A stretch of DNA of 64,000 nucleotides from Mycobacterium colombiense CECT 3035 (GTDB lineage: Bacteria > Actinomycetota > Actinomycetes > Mycobacteriales > Mycobacteriaceae), in the NCBI RefSeq assembly GCF_002105755.1, contig NZ_CP020821.1, positions 2,294,001 to 2,358,000 on the forward strand. The letters run 5' to 3'. This document shows positions 61,590-64,000 of this stretch, piece after piece. The notes under the pieces are model-generated. The model saw only the letters and a list, made by a program, of their open reading frames with translations, did no database searches and was not told the DNA's origin. How positions within the stretch are numbered: position 1 is the first letter of the stretch; each line of letters opens with the position of its first letter. The position numbers were made by a program, and so were the translations under genes.

Positions 61590-62296
61590 GCGGGGTTGTG
61601 CTGCTGCACGGGCTCGGCAGCTCACCCAGGGCCTGGGCCCGAGTGCTACCGCTACTCAGCCCGCACGTCGACCGGATTCTGGTGCCGCGCCTCGTGCCGG
61701 TGACCACCGTCGAGGATGAGGCCCGTCGTGTCGCTGTCCAGCTCGAGCAGCGGCCGTGCGTGCTGGTTGGCCACTCGATGGGCGGCCTGGTCGCCACCGC
61801 CCTCGCCGAACAGTATCCGAACCTGGTCGAACGCCTCATCCTGATCAACACCCCGCCAACCGCGGAGAGTCGCATCAGCGCCCGCGGCGTCTCGGAACGG
61901 CTGCTCAGGCTACCGGCGCTCGGCCCCGCACTGTGGCGTGTCATGCCCGATTCATTCGCCGCCAAAGGCCTGGCCAGCGCATTCGCTCCTGGGTTCGCCG
62001 TGCCCGAGATCTTCGTACAGGATCTGCGGGCGACGGGATTGAAGACTTTTCTGCGCTCCACCGATGCCATCGACACGTACCTGCGTCACCAGGCGCTGCC
62101 CGGACGCCTCACGACACTGGCCTGCCCTACACACGCGCTGTTCGGGCTACGTGACCAACGCGTCGACCCCACCTCCGCCGACGCCTTCCGCGCCGTCCCG
62201 CACGCGACCGTGACGACACTGCCCGATGCGGGACACACACCACCGTGGGAGGCACCCTCGGCCGTCGCCACCGCCGTCCTCACACCGGGTGGCTAA
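61586..62296 (+). CDS. Alpha/beta hydrolase coupled to the monooxygenase
   Basis: A 236-residue hydrolase. VVLLHGLGSSPRAWARVLPL is the oxyanion region, Ser64 in LVGHSMGGLVA the nucleophile, aspartate in GLRDQRVDP and histidine in PDAGHTPPWE complete the triad. GTG start overlaps the stop of the monooxygenase gene. Ketone oxygenation followed by ester or lactone hydrolysis is a classic pair of reactions, so this enzyme probably opens the monooxygenase product. The next coding remnant begins right at its stop. Confidence 0.9.
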   Translation: MSGVVLLHGLGSSPRAWARVLPLLSPHVDRILVPRLVPVTTVEDEARRVAVQLEQRPCVLVGHSMGGLVATALAEQYPNLVERLILINTPPTAESRISARGVSERLLRLPALGPALWRVMPDSFAAKGLASAFAPGFAVPEIFVQDLRATGLKTFLRSTDAIDTYLRHQALPGRLTTLACPTHALFGLRDQRVDPTSADAFRAVPHATVTTLPDAGHTPPWEAPSAVATAVLTPGG

Positions 62297-63535
62297 CAAC
62301 CCACCCCGGCCGTCAAGCGCCTCGGACGCTCAACCGCGGGGCCGTCGCACCGTCGGAGATCGCTGTCGCCGGTGCATCCGGTTTGTTCGGCAAACCGGGG
62401 TCGATGAGCGTGGCCGAGATCGACGAAGTGATAAGGCGGTTCACGACGTCTGCACGAATCGTGGTGGACGCCGGATTCACCGGTGTGCAAATCCACGCTG
62501 CGCACGGATATCTGCTCAGCCAGTTCCTATCCCCGCTGACCAACCACCGAACCGATGCGTTCGGCGGAACACCGGAAAGACGGCGGCGACTTCTGGTCGA
62601 CATCGCGCGCGCCTTGCGAGCCGAACTCGGTCCGCACACCCCGATTGCGGTGAAGCTCAACTCTGCGGACTTCCAGCGCGGCGGTATCACCGAAGACGAT
62701 TCGACCGAAGTCGTACTGGCGCTCGCCGAAGAGAAGATCGACCTGCTCGAAATCTCTGGCGGCAACTACGAATCAGGCGTTCATGGGCGCCGGGGCCGGT
62801 GGTGTCCGCGAGTCGACCCGCGCGCGCGAGGCATACTTCCTCGGCTACGCCAGCCGATTCCGCACGGCTATGGCGGTCGTTGAAAAGACCGGCCGACGAA
62901 TGCTGGGCATCAAGGCCGATGTGCGCGACCGCGCGGCGCTCGAGGCCGCGGTAGGGCGGGCCGTGACCGAGCTGGGCCGCCTCGATATCGTCTGCGCAAA
63001 CGCCGGCATCATGGGGCCTGGCGGTCCGACTTGGGAGAAGCCGGGCGACGAGTGGGATGCCGTGATCGCCACCAATTTGACCGGCGTTTTCAACACCGTG
63101 GCCGCCGCGGTACCGCCGATGATCGACGCCGGCAGGGGCGGGGCGATCATCTTGACCAGTTCGGGCGCCGGTTTGCGTTATGTGCCCAACCTGGTCGAGT
63201 ACAACGCGTCGAAGGCCGGCGTGGTAGCAATCGGCAAAACGCTGGCCAATGAGCTTGCCGCACACCGGATCCGGGTCAACGTGATAGCCCCCGGAACGGT
63301 CTATACCCCGATGGTCACCGAGAACACGAAGATGTTCGGGCGGTTCCGTCCCGACCTGAGCAATCCCACCCTGGAGGACGCCGAACCCGTGTTCACCATG
63401 ATGATGCCGCTTGGTAGGCCGTGGGTCGAGCCGACCACGATTTCGGACTCCGTGTTGTTCCTGGCCAGCGATGAAGCGCGGTACATCACCGGCGTGGTTC
63501 TGCCAGTGGACCAAGGCGCAACCAACCGACCGTGA
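62297..63535 (+). pseudogene. Decayed chimera: Old Yellow Enzyme fragment joined to SDR fragment
   Basis: Right after the hydrolase stop, frame 1 reads THPGRQAPRTLNRGAVAPSE, HAAHGYLLSQFLSPLTNHRT and AVKLNSADFQRGG, the middle of an Old Yellow Enzyme-type NADH:flavin oxidoreductase without its start. At about 62775-62777 the frame shifts and continues AFMGAGAGGVRESTRAREAY, FLGYASRFR. At about 62868 the reading passes, in frame, into AVVEKTGRRMLGIKADVRDR, matching about residue 61 onward of the mycofactocin-type SDR at 39416, to VLPVDQGATNRP. Both parents lack an end: the OYE its N- and C-termini, the SDR its cofactor-binding start. Neither can work. Confidence 0.8.
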
Positions 63536-63559
63536 CAACATTTCCCCCCAGAATCAAAG

Positions 63560-64000
63560 CTATTGCGCGATAAGGCAATTGTCGAAAAACGCGATCGCCT
63601 GCAAGTGGTAGGTCCGCGCTGCGCTGCCCAGGCTGATGTTGTGGCCGCTGTGTGGCTGAACCTTCAGCGCAACCGATTTGGCGTTGACGAATAACGCACC
63701 GAGGTGCTCTGGAGAGTTGATCCAGGTTCGGTCGTGCTCGCCCACGGTGATAGTGATGGGTACGGTCACAGCTGCTGCGATGGCGTCGACCCGTGAGGAC
63801 CACGCGAGCGCCTCATACGGTTCGCGCTGGGGTAACGGCGAGATCCTTAAGGGTGTCGGATCGACCGCATCTTCCCGGCCACGGGTCGAGCGTGTGGCGA
63901 GTTCATCGGCGACATAAGTCTTCGGATTTTTCGCCAATACGGCGTCGGCGTACCGCGTTCCGACGCCCGAGACGTCGATGCCCACCAGGCGCATCGGCGG
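63560..64000 (-). CDS. Alpha/beta hydrolase, C-terminal part, cut by window edge
   Basis: The frame is open to the window end, so the start is outside; the ATG at 63994 is probably internal. The visible 147 residues contain VPITITVGEHDRTWINSPEH with the acid residue and VQPHSGHNISLGSAARTYHL with the catalytic-type histidine, the end of an alpha/beta hydrolase. It is convergent with the OYE/SDR remnant, 24 bases apart. Substrate unknown. Confidence 0.75.
   Translation of the reverse strand, partial: PPMRLVGIDVSGVGTRYADAVLAKNPKTYVADELATRSTRGREDAVDPTPLRISPLPQREPYEALAWSSRVDAIAAAVTVPITITVGEHDRTWINSPEHLGALFVNAKSVALKVQPHSGHNISLGSAARTYHLQAIAFFDNCLIAQ

Noticed and set aside
60138..61625. A 495-codon minus-strand open frame across the monooxygenase
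   Set aside because: Antisense shadow; the plus strand carries both Rossmann motifs and the fingerprint.
62783..63535. An intact 250-residue SDR
   Set aside because: The first part is Old Yellow Enzyme-derived and the TGxxxGxG cofactor motif is missing, so it is not a working SDR.
1..64000. tRNA, rRNA, CRISPR arrays, transposases and phage integrases
   Set aside because: No cloverleaf-like or repeat-spacer patterns and no transposase or integrase motifs were noticed. A covariance-model scan would be needed to exclude small RNAs.

Overview
The base composition (high GC), frequent GTG/TTG starts, four-base ATGA/GTGA gene overlaps, an apparently leaderless promoter, an F420-type oxidoreductase and a mycofactocin-type dehydrogenase point to an actinobacterium, most likely a Mycobacterium or close relative. 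No rRNA, tRNA, CRISPR array, insertion sequence or prophage gene was recognised. Almost every gene belongs to CoA-thioester catabolism or to oxygenation steps that feed it. The window holds eight acyl-CoA dehydrogenases, four crotonases, two thiolases plus an Ltp-type thiolase homologue, three CaiB/BaiF CoA transferases, four CoA ligases (one cut by the window edge), three amidohydrolase-2 proteins, two Rieske oxygenases, a P450, a Baeyer-Villiger-type monooxygenase and eight regulators (four TetR, three FadR-type GntR, one PucR).

Layout. 1-1.6 kb: end of a CoA ligase and an acyl-CoA dehydrogenase. 1.6-3.2 kb (minus): AhpD-like protein and LLM-class oxidoreductase, divergent from a TetR gene, a molybdopterin oxidoreductase, an amidohydrolase and a crotonase (3.4-8.5 kb). 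8.5-9.4 kb: three small unknown genes. 9.6-13.8 kb: dehydrogenase and thioesterase, divergent from a TetR gene and an amidohydrolase. 13.8-22.5 kb (minus): a long beta-oxidation operon (crotonase, amidohydrolase, SDR, two crotonases, a two-subunit acyl-CoA dehydrogenase, CoA transferase) followed by a GntR regulator. 23.0-28.0 kb (plus): dehydrogenase, CoA transferase, unknown protein, CoA ligase. 27.9-34.7 kb: thiolase, divergent from a second two-subunit dehydrogenase, a third dehydrogenase and a thiolase, then GntR. 35.3-39.2 kb (minus): GntR, KshA-like Rieske oxygenase, CoA transferase, hydrolase. 39.4-43.4 kb (minus): CoA ligase, aldehyde dehydrogenase, mycofactocin-type SDR. 44.2-49.7 kb (minus): Rieske oxygenase, E1 alpha, E1 beta, free-standing lipoyl domain, a frameshifted KstD-like flavoprotein and an aldehyde dehydrogenase remnant, divergent from a TetR gene. 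51-55.9 kb (minus): P450, PaaK-type ligase, a ligase-like companion, DUF35 protein and Ltp-like protein. 56.7-64 kb: esterase, DJ-1/PfpI protein, PucR regulator, monooxygenase plus hydrolase, and a decayed OYE/SDR chimera.

How it fits together (inference). Oxygenases, dehydrogenases and CoA ligases would activate a bulky, probably terpenoid or steroid-like, carboxylic acid or alcohol. The two-subunit dehydrogenases, crotonases, thiolases and the Ltp/DUF35 pair would then shorten it, as in actinobacterial sterol side-chain breakdown. The substrate cannot be read from the sequence. Two short DNA motifs recur at distant promoters and suggest that the modules are co-regulated: TTAC-n3-GTAA at three promoters, and a CTAATCNGTTAR-like element at six or seven. 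Three loci show decay: the KstD-like gene, the aldehyde dehydrogenase fragment beside it, and the OYE/SDR chimera.
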